Positions 48,734 through 57,380 of a stretch of 64,000 nucleotides of DNA are shown here, piece after piece. The position numbers and the translations under genes were made by a program. This DNA is from Opitutaceae bacterium (GTDB lineage Bacteria > Verrucomicrobiota > Verrucomicrobiia > Opitutales > Opitutaceae): positions 18,114-82,113 of the forward strand of contig JAEUGX010000066.1 in the NCBI GenBank assembly GCA_016795545.1, read 5' to 3'. Position 1 is the first letter of the stretch; the number at the start of each line of letters is the position of its first letter. The notes beneath the pieces are model-generated. The model saw only the letters and a list, made by a program, of their open reading frames with translations, did not search any database and was not told where the DNA came from.

Positions 48734-50893
48734 TCAGAAGCGGTACTCGACGCTGAACTTCAGCGTGCGGCCGACGTTGAGATCGAGGGATTCGGCGCCC
48801 TGTCCGCCCTGGACGTAGAACTTGTCGAACACGTTGTCGACGTTGAGCGCGACCCGGTACTGGTCCCAACCGTAGCTGAGCACCGCGTTCGTGGTCGTGT
48901 ACGCCGGGAAGATGAACTTGGGCTGGCCGCCCGGCGTGCCGAAGCCGACGTCACCCTTGTGGTAGGCGCCGAACCCGGCCTTGAGGCCCTGGAGGCGGCC
49001 CGTGGTGAAGGCCTGCGAGACGTACACGCTCCAGGTCTCGTTGACCACGCCGTCCGGCAGCTGGTCGTTCTCGTTCTTCAGGTCGCCCTCATAGTAGGTG
49101 AGGATCGCCTGCAGCGGTCCCGCCGGGGTCGTGAAGGAGAGGCCGAGGTCGAGCTCGTAGCCCCGGTTGTTCTGCGAGCCGAACTGGCCGACGCCGTTCT
49201 GGCCGTTGCCGAGGGGATAGAGCACCCGCACGTTGGTCAGCGTCAGGTCGAACACCGCGGCGCTGCCGAAGATGCGGCCGTTCGAGCTCTCGACCTTGAC
49301 GCCGAACTCGTGGTTCTCGGCGACCGAGGGGTCGAGCGGCTCGCCGTTGCGCGGCCCGCCGACAAAGCGGCCGCTGTTGAAGACGAACGCCTCCGAGTAG
49401 TTGTAGTAGAGGCTCGTCGAGCTGACCGGCTTGTACACGGCGCCGTAGCGCTTCACCACCGCGTGGTCGTGGCGGTTCGTCCAGGTGTTCGAGAGCAGGT
49501 TCTGGATGTTCGTGTCGAACTGGTTGAAGCGCACGCCGGCGACGACGATGGCCTTGCCGTCGAGGAAGGTCGCCTGCTCCTGGAGGTAGGCCGACTCCTG
49601 GCGGGTGCGGGACATCTCGGCGTCCGGCCCGGGCGCGCCCGGCGACGGCACGCTGCGGATGTAGGCCGGGAACGGCGTGTTGTAGACGGGCTGGTTGATG
49701 TTGAGCGCGGGAAGCAGCGCGAAGTCGACGTACTGCTTCATCTTCCGCCCGAAGCCGATGCCGCCGAAGCTGACCTTGTGCGCGACGCTGCCGGTCTGGA
49801 ACGACTTCACGAAGTCGACCAGCAGGTTCATGCTGCGCGTGCTGTAGCGCTCGTTGAGGTAGAGGCGGTCCATCAGGCCGGTCGTGGCGTTCACCGCGCT
49901 CGGCAGCACCTCGTCCCAGTCGTTGTCGTGCTGCAGGAAGTTCAGCACCACCTGCGACTCGAGCGTCGGGCTGATCGACTGCTTCAGCGTGACGGTGGCG
50001 GACTGGTTGTAGTTGGGATACTTGACCCACGCCTCGAACGGCGTGAAGTCGTCCGGCACGGCGATGATCCGGCTGTTGGTGTCGACGGGGATGACCGCCG
50101 TGTTCTCGTCGCGGAAGTAGAAGCTGTAGTCGAGGCTGAGCAGCGACTTCGGCGTCAGGCGGTAGTCGAGGGCGGTGCTGAAGTACTTGTCCTCCCGGTA
50201 CTCGAACCGGCGCGGCCCGCCCTGGTCGCTGTAGGCCACGGTGGTGCGGTGCTTGAGCCCGGTGTCGCCGATCGGGCCCGACGCGTTGGCCTCGAAGCGG
50301 TACAGGTCGAAGCTGCCGGCGGTCGCCTTCAGCGACGCGGCGGGCCGGTCGGTGGGGCGCTTCGTCAGGTAGTTGACCAGGCCGCCGATCGCCGCCGCCT
50401 GGCCGTAGAGCAGCGCGGCCGGGCCCTTGACCACCTCGATGCGGTCGAGGTCGTAGAGCGCGGCGTTGGTGTACTGGCCGCCGCCGGTGGGGATGTTGTC
50501 CTTGAGGAAGGAAAGGTTGCGGAAGCCGCGGATGTACATGTCGGGCGCCAGCGAGGCGCGCTTGTTGATGCCGCTCGAGCCGTACGTCATCGCGTCCACC
50601 GGGTTGTCCAGCGCGATGTCCTGCAGCAGCTCCTGCGTCACGATCTGGATGTTCTGCGGGATGTTCACCAGGCGCTCGTTGCTGCGCGTGCCAGCGAGCG
50701 TGTTCTTGGCGAAGTAGCCGCTGTCGCCCTGGGCCGAGACCGAGTACGGCGAGAGGTAGAGCACCTCCTCCGCCTTGCCCTCCGCGGGCGGCGGGTGGGC
50801 GGTCTGGGCGGCGCCGGGGCCGGCGGCAAGCGCACATGCCGCCAGGGCGAGAGTAAACCGGCGCAGGGCCGGCTGAACGGGGATCGGTTTCAT
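48734..50893 (-). CDS. TonB-dependent outer-membrane receptor (siderophore-receptor-like)
   Basis: A 719-residue receptor with signal peptide (LALAACALAAGPGAAQ). It has no STN domain. The plug (about 60-195) has RSNERLVNIPQNIQIVTQEL, MYIRGFRNLSFLKD and RIEVVKGPAALLYGQAA, typical of the FhuA/FpvA-like group but also used for glycan or metabolite import in this phylum. The barrel ends with LKFSVEYRF and a terminal Phe. The nearest regulator is the GntR-LacI hybrid at 51183, and an operator-like motif lies 81 bases upstream, so import of a sugar compound is as likely as iron uptake. Confidence 0.9.
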   Translation of the reverse strand: MKPIPVQPALRRFTLALAACALAAGPGAAQTAHPPPAEGKAEEVLYLSPYSVSAQGDSGYFAKNTLAGTRSNERLVNIPQNIQIVTQELLQDIALDNPVDAMTYGSSGINKRASLAPDMYIRGFRNLSFLKDNIPTGGGQYTNAALYDLDRIEVVKGPAALLYGQAAAIGGLVNYLTKRPTDRPAASLKATAGSFDLYRFEANASGPIGDTGLKHRTTVAYSDQGGPRRFEYREDKYFSTALDYRLTPKSLLSLDYSFYFRDENTAVIPVDTNSRIIAVPDDFTPFEAWVKYPNYNQSATVTLKQSISPTLESQVVLNFLQHDNDWDEVLPSAVNATTGLMDRLYLNERYSTRSMNLLVDFVKSFQTGSVAHKVSFGGIGFGRKMKQYVDFALLPALNINQPVYNTPFPAYIRSVPSPGAPGPDAEMSRTRQESAYLQEQATFLDGKAIVVAGVRFNQFDTNIQNLLSNTWTNRHDHAVVKRYGAVYKPVSSTSLYYNYSEAFVFNSGRFVGGPRNGEPLDPSVAENHEFGVKVESSNGRIFGSAAVFDLTLTNVRVLYPLGNGQNGVGQFGSQNNRGYELDLGLSFTTPAGPLQAILTYYEGDLKNENDQLPDGVVNETWSVYVSQAFTTGRLQGLKAGFGAYHKGDVGFGTPGGQPKFIFPAYTTTNAVLSYGWDQYRVALNVDNVFDKFYVQGGQGAESLDLNVGRTLKFSVEYRF

Positions 50894-50973
50894 GGTGCTG
50901 TAGGTTGGATTGTGACCGGAAGGTGACGGACGTGCTTCTCGGCCCCGCCCGACCGCGGCGCAACGGCGCAGTC

Positions 50974-50996
50974 GTGGTCTAGCTTGTGGATAAGTC
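50974..50996. promoter_or_regulatory. Operator-like motif upstream of the TonB receptor
   Basis: GTGGTC-N10-ATAAGT, beginning 81 bases before the receptor start. The same spaced pair occurs at 53367-53389, 14 of 23 positions being identical without gaps. The rest of the 289-bp gap 50894-51182 shows no gene. Confidence 0.5.
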
Positions 50997-51182
50997 TGCC
51001 GCCGGGGTCGGACTCCCGGGATCCGTTGCGGGTCGCGCGCGGCGGGTTTAGCGCCGCCTCCCTTCGCGGGCCGGCCGATCCCGCGGGGCGACGGGGCCGG
51101 TTCCCAGCCCCGCCCTCCTGCCCGCTCGACCGTACCGGCCTCCGACTTTCCGGCCTTCGGACTTGCCCCGCCGGCATCCGGT

Positions 51183-52283
51183 TCAGGCGCGTGCCGGCGC
51201 CGGGCCGATCGAATCGCCCGCGATGAAGTCCGGCAGCACGAAATGTTGCTGCGAGGCCAGCTCGCCGGCGTGCAGCTTCAGCGTCATGCGCGCCAAGCGG
51301 CGCGCATAGACGTCGAGATTGAACCGGTACCGCGCCACGGAGGGCAGGACGTAGGCCAGGTGCGCGCCGTCGTCGCGCGAGATCAGCGACACGTCGCGCG
51401 GGATCCGGATGCCCTCGTTCATGAGGTGGGTCATCACCCCGAGCGTGATCGTCGACCGGCCGGTGATGAGGGCGGTCGGCGGGTTCGCCCCGCGGAACGC
51501 GCGCGCCGCGGCGGCCCGCATGGCGTCGGCCGTCTCCTCGGTGTAGACGATCGCCTTCGGCCGCTCCGGCGGCGCCCCCTTGGCCAGCTCCTCCTCGAAG
51601 CCTTGCTCGCTGGCCCGGTCGCCGGCGGCCTTGGTCGGCATGGTGAGGTAGACGATGCGCCGGTGCCCGAGGGCCAGCAGCCGCCCGACCGCATGCCGGC
51701 ACAGCGCCCGGTAATCGGGGCTCAGCGCGGGCAGGTTCACGCCGGGATGGCAGGAGCCGCTGACGATCGCCGGGATGCCGCGCTGCGCGAACCAGCGCTG
51801 CACCGTCGGGTTCGACCACAGCAGCACCCAGGCCTCCTGGTTCGCCTCCGCCACCAGCGCCTCCAGCGCCTTCGCCGAGTTTTCCGCGAAGAGCCGGCGG
51901 CCGGAGTGGAAGCTCACCCGGTAGCCGGCCTCCTGCATGTAGTTCCGGTAGCGGTCCCAGTAGAGCCCGTGGTCGTCGGCCCAGTGCAGGATCGGATCCG
52001 GGCTCAGCAGCCCCACGGTCCGCTCGCGCCGGCGGCGCGCTCCCGGGCGGCTCCGCCCGATGATCTCCGCGCGCCGGCCCTGCGCGACCCGGATCAGCTT
52101 CTCCTGCGCCAGGATCCGCACGCCGGCCCGCAGCGTCATGCGGCTGACCCGCAGCTTCTGCGCCAGCTCCCGCTCCGCCGGCAGCCGGCCCGTCCATTCC
52201 CCCGCCCGGATGCTTTCGCGCAGGGCCGTCGCCACCTGGCCGACCAGCGTGACTCGAGTGGGGATCAGCATAGGCGCGCACAT
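51183..52283 (-). CDS. GntR-LacI hybrid transcriptional regulator (copy 2)
   Basis: A 366-residue paralogue of the regulator at 41984. A GntR winged helix (about 1-80; ALRESIRAGEWTGRLPAE, KLRVSRMTLRAGVRILAQ) is joined to a LacI-type sensor domain (about 90-360; HAVGRLLALGHRRIVYLTMP). It probably controls the TonB receptor upstream of which the GTGGTC/ATAAGT motif lies, and perhaps the genes at 52337 and 53489 that share a second copy. ATG 52283 is preceded by GGGGA; ATG 52271 is an alternative. Confidence 0.88.
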   Translation of the reverse strand: MCAPMLIPTRVTLVGQVATALRESIRAGEWTGRLPAERELAQKLRVSRMTLRAGVRILAQEKLIRVAQGRRAEIIGRSRPGARRRRERTVGLLSPDPILHWADDHGLYWDRYRNYMQEAGYRVSFHSGRRLFAENSAKALEALVAEANQEAWVLLWSNPTVQRWFAQRGIPAIVSGSCHPGVNLPALSPDYRALCRHAVGRLLALGHRRIVYLTMPTKAAGDRASEQGFEEELAKGAPPERPKAIVYTEETADAMRAAAARAFRGANPPTALITGRSTITLGVMTHLMNEGIRIPRDVSLISRDDGAHLAYVLPSVARYRFNLDVYARRLARMTLKLHAGELASQQHFVLPDFIAGDSIGPAPARA

Positions 52284-52336
52284 TGGAATCCCCGCGCCCG
52301 CAGTCAAGCGAGCGGCGGCCGCCGCCGCGCGCGCCG

Positions 52337-53269
52337 TCAGCGCACGAACCAGCGGAGGGCGTGCCGCCCCTTGGCGCGGTCGTACTTGAGCGTGTAGGGG
52401 TCGACCAGCCAGCGGGCGACGTGCCCGTCGGTGCGCGGCATCAGCCACCCGTAGTCCCAGCCGTTGCTGCGGTAGCGGAGCGGCACGGCCGGCCGCACCC
52501 GGACGACGGGCTGCGCCGCCGCCATGAAGCGCCGCTGCCTGGTGTAATAGTAGCCGGACCCGCACTGCACGAAGACCTCGTGAGCCGGCGTGGGCTCGAC
52601 CGCCATGTCCGCGCACAGGCCGGCGATGCCGACCTTCACCTCGCGGCCGCGGGTGAACTCGCGGGCCAGCCGGTCGACCGAGCCGGCGCGCACCGTGCCG
52701 AACTCATCGTGCGCCAGGACCTCCTGCCAGTCGTCGCGGACCCAGAACACGTAGTTGTCGAACTCGTACACGAAGTTGCTGCTCGGCGCGTTGGTCCCGC
52801 CGTCCCAGGCGTCCTCCTGGCGGTACTTCGGCATGTCGCGGTGGTCCGCCAGCGGCGAGGGTCCGAGCCGGCCCCGGGCCGGCCGGCCGTCGAGGAACGG
52901 CCGGGCGATGGCCTGGCTGCCGTCCTGGTTGTAGAGGAAGAGCGACAGCGACGGCCGCTCGCCGAAGCCGTCGGGCAGCGCGATCGGATGACGCAGGTTC
53001 ATGATCCCGGCCACCCAGCGGTCCTCGAGGAGGTAGGTCACGCGGAAGTCCGAGACCTCGCGCACGAGCTCGGGGTTGTCCGACGACGGGTCGATGTGCT
53101 CGTTGTGCCGGAACTCGGTCCCGATGCGCAGGTCCGCGCCCCGCCGCACCGCGTCGGCCAGCGCGCGCGGGCTGCCCGCCACGACCCGGCGCTGGCGGTC
53201 GAGGGTGAGGACGCGTTTCCAGCCGGCGCGGGGCGCGGCGGCCGATTGCTTGGCCTGGTTTTTTTTCAT
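52337..53269 (-). CDS. Protein of unknown function in sugar regulon
   Basis: A 310-residue protein with no signal peptide or membrane segment. The N terminus is basic, and the body is rich in aromatic and charged residues with beta-type segments such as IGTEFRHNEHIDPSSDN, YEFDNYVFWVRDDWQEV and SGYYYTRQRRFMAAA. No family recognised. ATG 53269 chosen; ATG 53275 is six bases upstream. It is divergent from the xylose-isomerase-like gene; the 219-bp gap contains the GTGGTC/ATAAGT motif that also precedes the TonB receptor, suggesting common regulation. Confidence 0.7.
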   Translation of the reverse strand: MKKNQAKQSAAAPRAGWKRVLTLDRQRRVVAGSPRALADAVRRGADLRIGTEFRHNEHIDPSSDNPELVREVSDFRVTYLLEDRWVAGIMNLRHPIALPDGFGERPSLSLFLYNQDGSQAIARPFLDGRPARGRLGPSPLADHRDMPKYRQEDAWDGGTNAPSSNFVYEFDNYVFWVRDDWQEVLAHDEFGTVRAGSVDRLAREFTRGREVKVGIAGLCADMAVEPTPAHEVFVQCGSGYYYTRQRRFMAAAQPVVRVRPAVPLRYRSNGWDYGWLMPRTDGHVARWLVDPYTLKYDRAKGRHALRWFVR

Positions 53270-53366
53270 GGGCATGAGGGAGAGGGATCCCGGGGCTCCG
53301 GCGGGGGCGCCGCGGGCCTGGCGCCGTAAATGGCCCGCGCGGCCGCCGCTGCTCAAGGGGTTTCTG

Positions 53367-53389
53367 GTGGTCAGCTCGTTGTATAAGTT
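53367..53389. promoter_or_regulatory. Operator-like motif in divergent gap
   Basis: GTGGTC-N10-ATAAGT again, with TCAGCT and GTT inside the spacer. It lies 97 bases before the unknown gene (minus) and 99 bases before the isomerase gene (plus). Its TCAGCT...GTT...AT core also matches 41145. Confidence 0.5.
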
Positions 53390-53488
53390 GGTGGCGCGCG
53401 GCCGGCCCGCCGCCAGATGACACAGTTAAGGCTCCCCTCCCCCGCGCCGAACGCCCTTAATCGGGGGCCTCTCCCTTTTGTCCCGCCC

Positions 53489-54409
53489 ATGAACCTGCCC
53501 CTGCACCACTGCATCAAGCCCGGCATCGTCCACAACATGGCCTTCCCCGCCTGCATGAAGGGCGAGGGCCCCGTCGTCGAAACGATCCGCACCATCCTCG
53601 CCGACCCGTACTTCGAGGTCATCGAGTTCACCTGGATCAAGGACCCCGCGGCGCGCGCGCAGGTCAAGCGGATGCTCGCGGCGAGCGGCATCGACGCCCG
53701 GTATGCCGCGCACCCGCGGCTGCTGACCCAGAAGCTGGACCTCAACAGCCTCGACCCGGCCGCCCGCGCCCGGGCCGTCGACGAGATGAAGGCGGGGCTC
53801 GACGAGGCCGCCGAGCTCGGCCTCCGCGAATACGTCCTGCTCAGCGGGTGGGACGTCGCCCCGGAGCGGCGCCCCGCCGCCATGGACGCGCTCGAGCAGT
53901 CGCTCTCCACCCTCTGCGCCTACGCCGCCGACCGCGGCCAGAACATCGTCCTCGAGGTCTTCGACCGCGAGGTCGACAAAAAATGCCTCGTCGGCCCGGC
54001 CGCCAGCGCCCGGGAGATCGCCGAGCGGGTGAAGCGCACCCACCGCAACTTCGGCCTGCTGGTCGACCTGAGCCACATCGTGCTCATCCCCGAGACGCCC
54101 GCGCAGGCGCTGCTGCCGGTGAAGGAGCACCTCGTCCACGTCCACATCGGCAACGCCTACATCGGGCCCGACCGCGCCAATCCCGTGTGGGGCGACAATC
54201 ACCCGCGCTTCGGCTACCCGGGCGGCCTCAACGACGTGCCGGAGATCGCCGAGTTCCTCCGCGTGCTGCTGCAGATCGGCTACCTCAAGGCCGACGGCTC
54301 CGCGCGCGGCGCCGTCTCCTTCGAGATCAAGCCCGTCGGCGACGAGGATCCCGCCCTCATGCTGGCCTGCGCCAAACGCAAGCTCGGCGAAGCCTGGGCC
54401 CGCCTGTAG
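53489..54409 (+). CDS. Xylose isomerase-like TIM-barrel protein
   Basis: A 306-residue protein of the sugar phosphate isomerase/epimerase (AP endonuclease 2) superfamily. Strand-loop motifs with likely metal ligands are EVIEFTWIKDP, NIVLEVFDREVDKK, GLLVDLSHIVLIPE, LVHVHIGNAYIGP and VSFEIKPVGDEDP. Members interconvert keto- and aldo-sugars or epimerise C3. A role in rearranging a sugar-acid derivative before the aldolase step is inferred. ATG 53489 fits; the open frame 72 bases upstream (53417) adds an unlikely leader. Confidence 0.85.
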   Translation: MNLPLHHCIKPGIVHNMAFPACMKGEGPVVETIRTILADPYFEVIEFTWIKDPAARAQVKRMLAASGIDARYAAHPRLLTQKLDLNSLDPAARARAVDEMKAGLDEAAELGLREYVLLSGWDVAPERRPAAMDALEQSLSTLCAYAADRGQNIVLEVFDREVDKKCLVGPAASAREIAERVKRTHRNFGLLVDLSHIVLIPETPAQALLPVKEHLVHVHIGNAYIGPDRANPVWGDNHPRFGYPGGLNDVPEIAEFLRVLLQIGYLKADGSARGAVSFEIKPVGDEDPALMLACAKRKLGEAWARL

Positions 54410-54481
54410 CCGCGCGCGCCCAGTCCTCCCCTTTCGCGCCGCCGCGCGCACCTGGCGGTTCGATGAGCCGGGTCTGGTCTG

Positions 54482-54504
54482 CCTGATTTCCTGAGTTCCC
54501 GTGC
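54482..54504 (-). repeat. Interspersed repeat family 2, copy D
   Basis: The minus strand reads GGGAACTCAGGAAATCAGG, close to the copies at 22752, 22822 and 27935. It lies in the short gap between the isomerase and dehydratase genes. Confidence 0.5.
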
Positions 54505-54539
54505 TTTCGGCATGGCCGGCCCGGCGGCATGGTCCCGGC

Positions 54540-57233
54540 CTAGGTCGAGACCCCGAGCAGCCCGCGCGCCAACTGGAAGTCCACGAAGCCGGCGGCCGAC
54601 GCGGCGGGCACGTGTTCGCCCTGCGCCGTGCGCCAAACGAGCCGCAGCAGCGTCGCCGCGTCCGCGTCCGCGCCGGTGAGCGCGCAGTCGACGTCGGCCG
54701 GGGCGGCGCGCGCGCCGGCGGCGGCGGCCTGCAGGACCGGCAGCAGCGGGTGGCCCTGCTGCGGCGTGTCGCCCACCAGCCCGACCAAGAGGTGCGCCCC
54801 GCACGCGCCGAGCCCGGTGAGATTCTCGACCCAGTGCGCCGTCTCGGTCGCGACCAGGTGCAGCCCCGGCTGCACGAACGCCTGCCCGTAGGCCAGGGTC
54901 GCGCGTGCGGGCGCCCCGCCCAGCACCGCGCGGCGGAATCCCGGATCCGCGAGCAGGGCGTCGCCCTCCGGCAGCAGCACGGAGCCGCCCGCCGCGAGCA
55001 CCGCCGCCGCGACCGCCGCCAGCGCCCCCGCGTCCGACGGGCCCGCGGGCCCGTCGCTCAGGAGGCCGACCGCCAGCGCCCCCGGGGTGGCCGGCACCCG
55101 CGGCACCGGCCGCAGGCCGGCGCCCGCGAACCAGGCCGCGACCCGGTCCAGCGAGCGGTCGATGCCGCCGTCGAGCTGCACGCTCGCCCAGCCGAACCGC
55201 TCGAGCGGCAGGCCCGCCGCCTCGAATTGCCGGCGCATGGCGTCGTTGGGGATCTTCTCGCAGCCATGCTCGAGCAGCAAGGCGGCGGCGACATTGGGAT
55301 GCGTCGCGTACCCGTGGTAGCTGCGCACCAGCAGCTGGTACAGGCTCTCGCCGCCGAAGCCGCAGCCCTCCGAGTGCGCCAGCGCCACGAAGCGGTCGAG
55401 GCCCGCCGGCCGGGCCGCGCCGGCCGCGTTCAGCCGCTCCGCCGCCAGCCGGGCGATCTGCGCCGCGCACATGCTGGTGGGCAGCACGAGGCCGACCCGC
55501 TCCGTCGCGAACCGCCCACCCGCGGGGTACAGCGCCAGCGTCGCGGCCGGCGCGGGCGCCGGGCCGCCGCCGCCCGCGCGCAGCGGCCGCCCGTCCGGCT
55601 GCGGCCGCGCCCGGATCTCCGCCAGCCGCGACCCGTCGGTCTGGCGCCAGTCGCGCCACAGCGAGGTCTGCGAGTGCCCCGCCAGCTCGCCGCGCGTCCG
55701 CCGGCCCGAGGCCGTGGCGAGCAGCAGCGCGAACGACTCCGCCGCCAGCCGCTCCATCGGCTCGCCGTCGAGGTAGCGTCCGGCATTGATGTCCATTTCC
55801 CGGGACAGCAGCTGGTGCCGGCGCGTCGTCGTCGTGAGCTTCAGCGTGGGCACGAAGGGGAAGTTGGTGACCGAGCCGTTGCCCGTGACGAACAGGAAGA
55901 GGTTGCAGCCCGATCCGACCTGGCCGGCGATGCCCTCGAGGTCGTTGCCCGGGCTGTCCATGAAATAAAAGCCGGGCGCCCGCAGCGGGTCGGCGTAGTC
56001 GATGACGTGGTCGATCCGCGTCCGCGGGTCCTTCTTGTGCACGGCGCCGAGCGACTTGAGCGTGATGTTGTAGAGCCCCCGCAGGCGGTTGCCGCCGGAG
56101 GGGTTGGCTTCCGGCGTCACGCCGTGCCAGGCCAGCCGCCGGCTGAAGCCCTCGATCCGGCCGAGCAGCGCCCGGACGGTGGCCCGGTCGCGCACGTTGC
56201 GCACCAGGTAGGCCTCCGCGCCGCTGAGCTCGTCCGTCTCGCAGAGCACGCCGATCCCGCCCTGCCGCACGACCTCGTGCACGATGGCGCCGGCCAGCGG
56301 GTTGCCCGACACGCCCGAGAACGCGTCGGACCCGCCGCACTGCAGCGCCACGCGCAGCTCGGACACGGGTTCGGGCGTGCGGCGCTCCGCCGCCACCGCG
56401 GGCAGCCAGCGCCGCACGATGGCCTCGCCCTCGGCCAGCCCGGCGGCCAGCCCCGACCGCAGGCTGAGGAAGGCGTGCGGCACGCCGGCCAGCGGGTAGC
56501 CGCGCTCGGCCAGGTAGGCGCGCAGGCGCGCGTTGGACACCGGCTCCGTCCCGTAATCGACCGCCAGCACCGCGCCGACGTTCGGGTGCACCATGAACCC
56601 GGCGAGCGCGCGCAGCACCTCGGCGGCGTTGTTGGGCTCGCCCGGGCCGCCTCCCTCCGTGTGGGCGACCGCCACGATGCCGTCGAGCGCCGGGTGCGCC
56701 CGCGCCAGCGGCTGCAGGCGGGCGGCCAGCTGCCGCGCGAAGCTGGCCGTGCGCGACGTCGTCCCGAGGATCACGACGGTGTTGCGCGTCCCCACCCCGC
56801 GGCCGGCCGGACGCCGGTAGCCGTCGAAGGTCTGCGGGACGGCCGCCCGCACGATCTCCGGACCGGGCCGGAACGACGCCTCGTCGAGCACGAACGGCGC
56901 GGTGTGGTCGGTGAAGTTGGGTTCCGTCGGCAGGGCGATCCCCAGGCGGCGGACGGCCAGCTCCGCCAGGATCGAGGCGTTGCACACGTAGTCGCCGGGC
57001 GCGACCGGCGCCCGGGCGTAGCCGAAGGGCAGCCCCCACGACCGCAGGGCCCCGCCCGGCGCGATCGGCGCCACGGCGAAGCGGTGGCCCTCCAGCACCG
57101 TGTGCCGCAGCGTCCGCGGCTCGCCGGCGATCTCGATCCGCGTGCCGGCGTCCAGCCGGCGGACCGCGATGGCGACGTTGTCGTCGGGCGCGGGCAGCCG
57201 GCCGGCGGCGGCGAGGGGCAGGACGGAAGACAT
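54540..57233 (-). CDS. Duplicated UxaA/GarD-type sugar-acid dehydratase (897 residues)
   Basis: Altronate or galactarate dehydratases remove water from sugar acids to give 2-keto-3-deoxy acids, normally with about 500 residues. This protein has a SAF-like domain (about 15-105), then a complete dehydratase core (about 138-545): HTEGGGP 191, HPN 216, LQCGGSDAFSG 297, DSPGNDLEG 426, VGSGCNLF 439. After a 30-residue low-complexity linker it has a second core copy (about 575-895): HSEGCGF 620, HPN 645, EHGCEKIPN 655, ATETAHWVENLTGLGAC 795. The Cys in GCG and GCE, usual in the family, are kept only in the second copy; the first reads GGG and YGTE. It lies between the isomerase and RidA genes. Confidence 0.88.
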   Translation of the reverse strand: MSSVLPLAAAGRLPAPDDNVAIAVRRLDAGTRIEIAGEPRTLRHTVLEGHRFAVAPIAPGGALRSWGLPFGYARAPVAPGDYVCNASILAELAVRRLGIALPTEPNFTDHTAPFVLDEASFRPGPEIVRAAVPQTFDGYRRPAGRGVGTRNTVVILGTTSRTASFARQLAARLQPLARAHPALDGIVAVAHTEGGGPGEPNNAAEVLRALAGFMVHPNVGAVLAVDYGTEPVSNARLRAYLAERGYPLAGVPHAFLSLRSGLAAGLAEGEAIVRRWLPAVAAERRTPEPVSELRVALQCGGSDAFSGVSGNPLAGAIVHEVVRQGGIGVLCETDELSGAEAYLVRNVRDRATVRALLGRIEGFSRRLAWHGVTPEANPSGGNRLRGLYNITLKSLGAVHKKDPRTRIDHVIDYADPLRAPGFYFMDSPGNDLEGIAGQVGSGCNLFLFVTGNGSVTNFPFVPTLKLTTTTRRHQLLSREMDINAGRYLDGEPMERLAAESFALLLATASGRRTRGELAGHSQTSLWRDWRQTDGSRLAEIRARPQPDGRPLRAGGGGPAPAPAATLALYPAGGRFATERVGLVLPTSMCAAQIARLAAERLNAAGAARPAGLDRFVALAHSEGCGFGGESLYQLLVRSYHGYATHPNVAAALLLEHGCEKIPNDAMRRQFEAAGLPLERFGWASVQLDGGIDRSLDRVAAWFAGAGLRPVPRVPATPGALAVGLLSDGPAGPSDAGALAAVAAAVLAAGGSVLLPEGDALLADPGFRRAVLGGAPARATLAYGQAFVQPGLHLVATETAHWVENLTGLGACGAHLLVGLVGDTPQQGHPLLPVLQAAAAGARAAPADVDCALTGADADAATLLRLVWRTAQGEHVPAASAAGFVDFQLARGLLGVST

Positions 57234-57380
57234 GGCCCGTCATCTTGGGCCGCAACCCGGGGCGAGTCATCAGAAATTCATCCCCTCCCGCGCCCGTCGT
57301 TGCACACCCGCGCGGAAGGCGGCGGGGCCGGCGTTCTGGCATTGCGACCCGGCCGAACGCGCGGCAAGGCTGGGACCACC

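Noticed and set aside
47555..50926. A 1123-codon plus-strand frame opposite the amidohydrolase and TonB receptor.
   Set aside because: It is a shadow of two well-supported minus-strand genes, with low-complexity His/Arg/Val composition.
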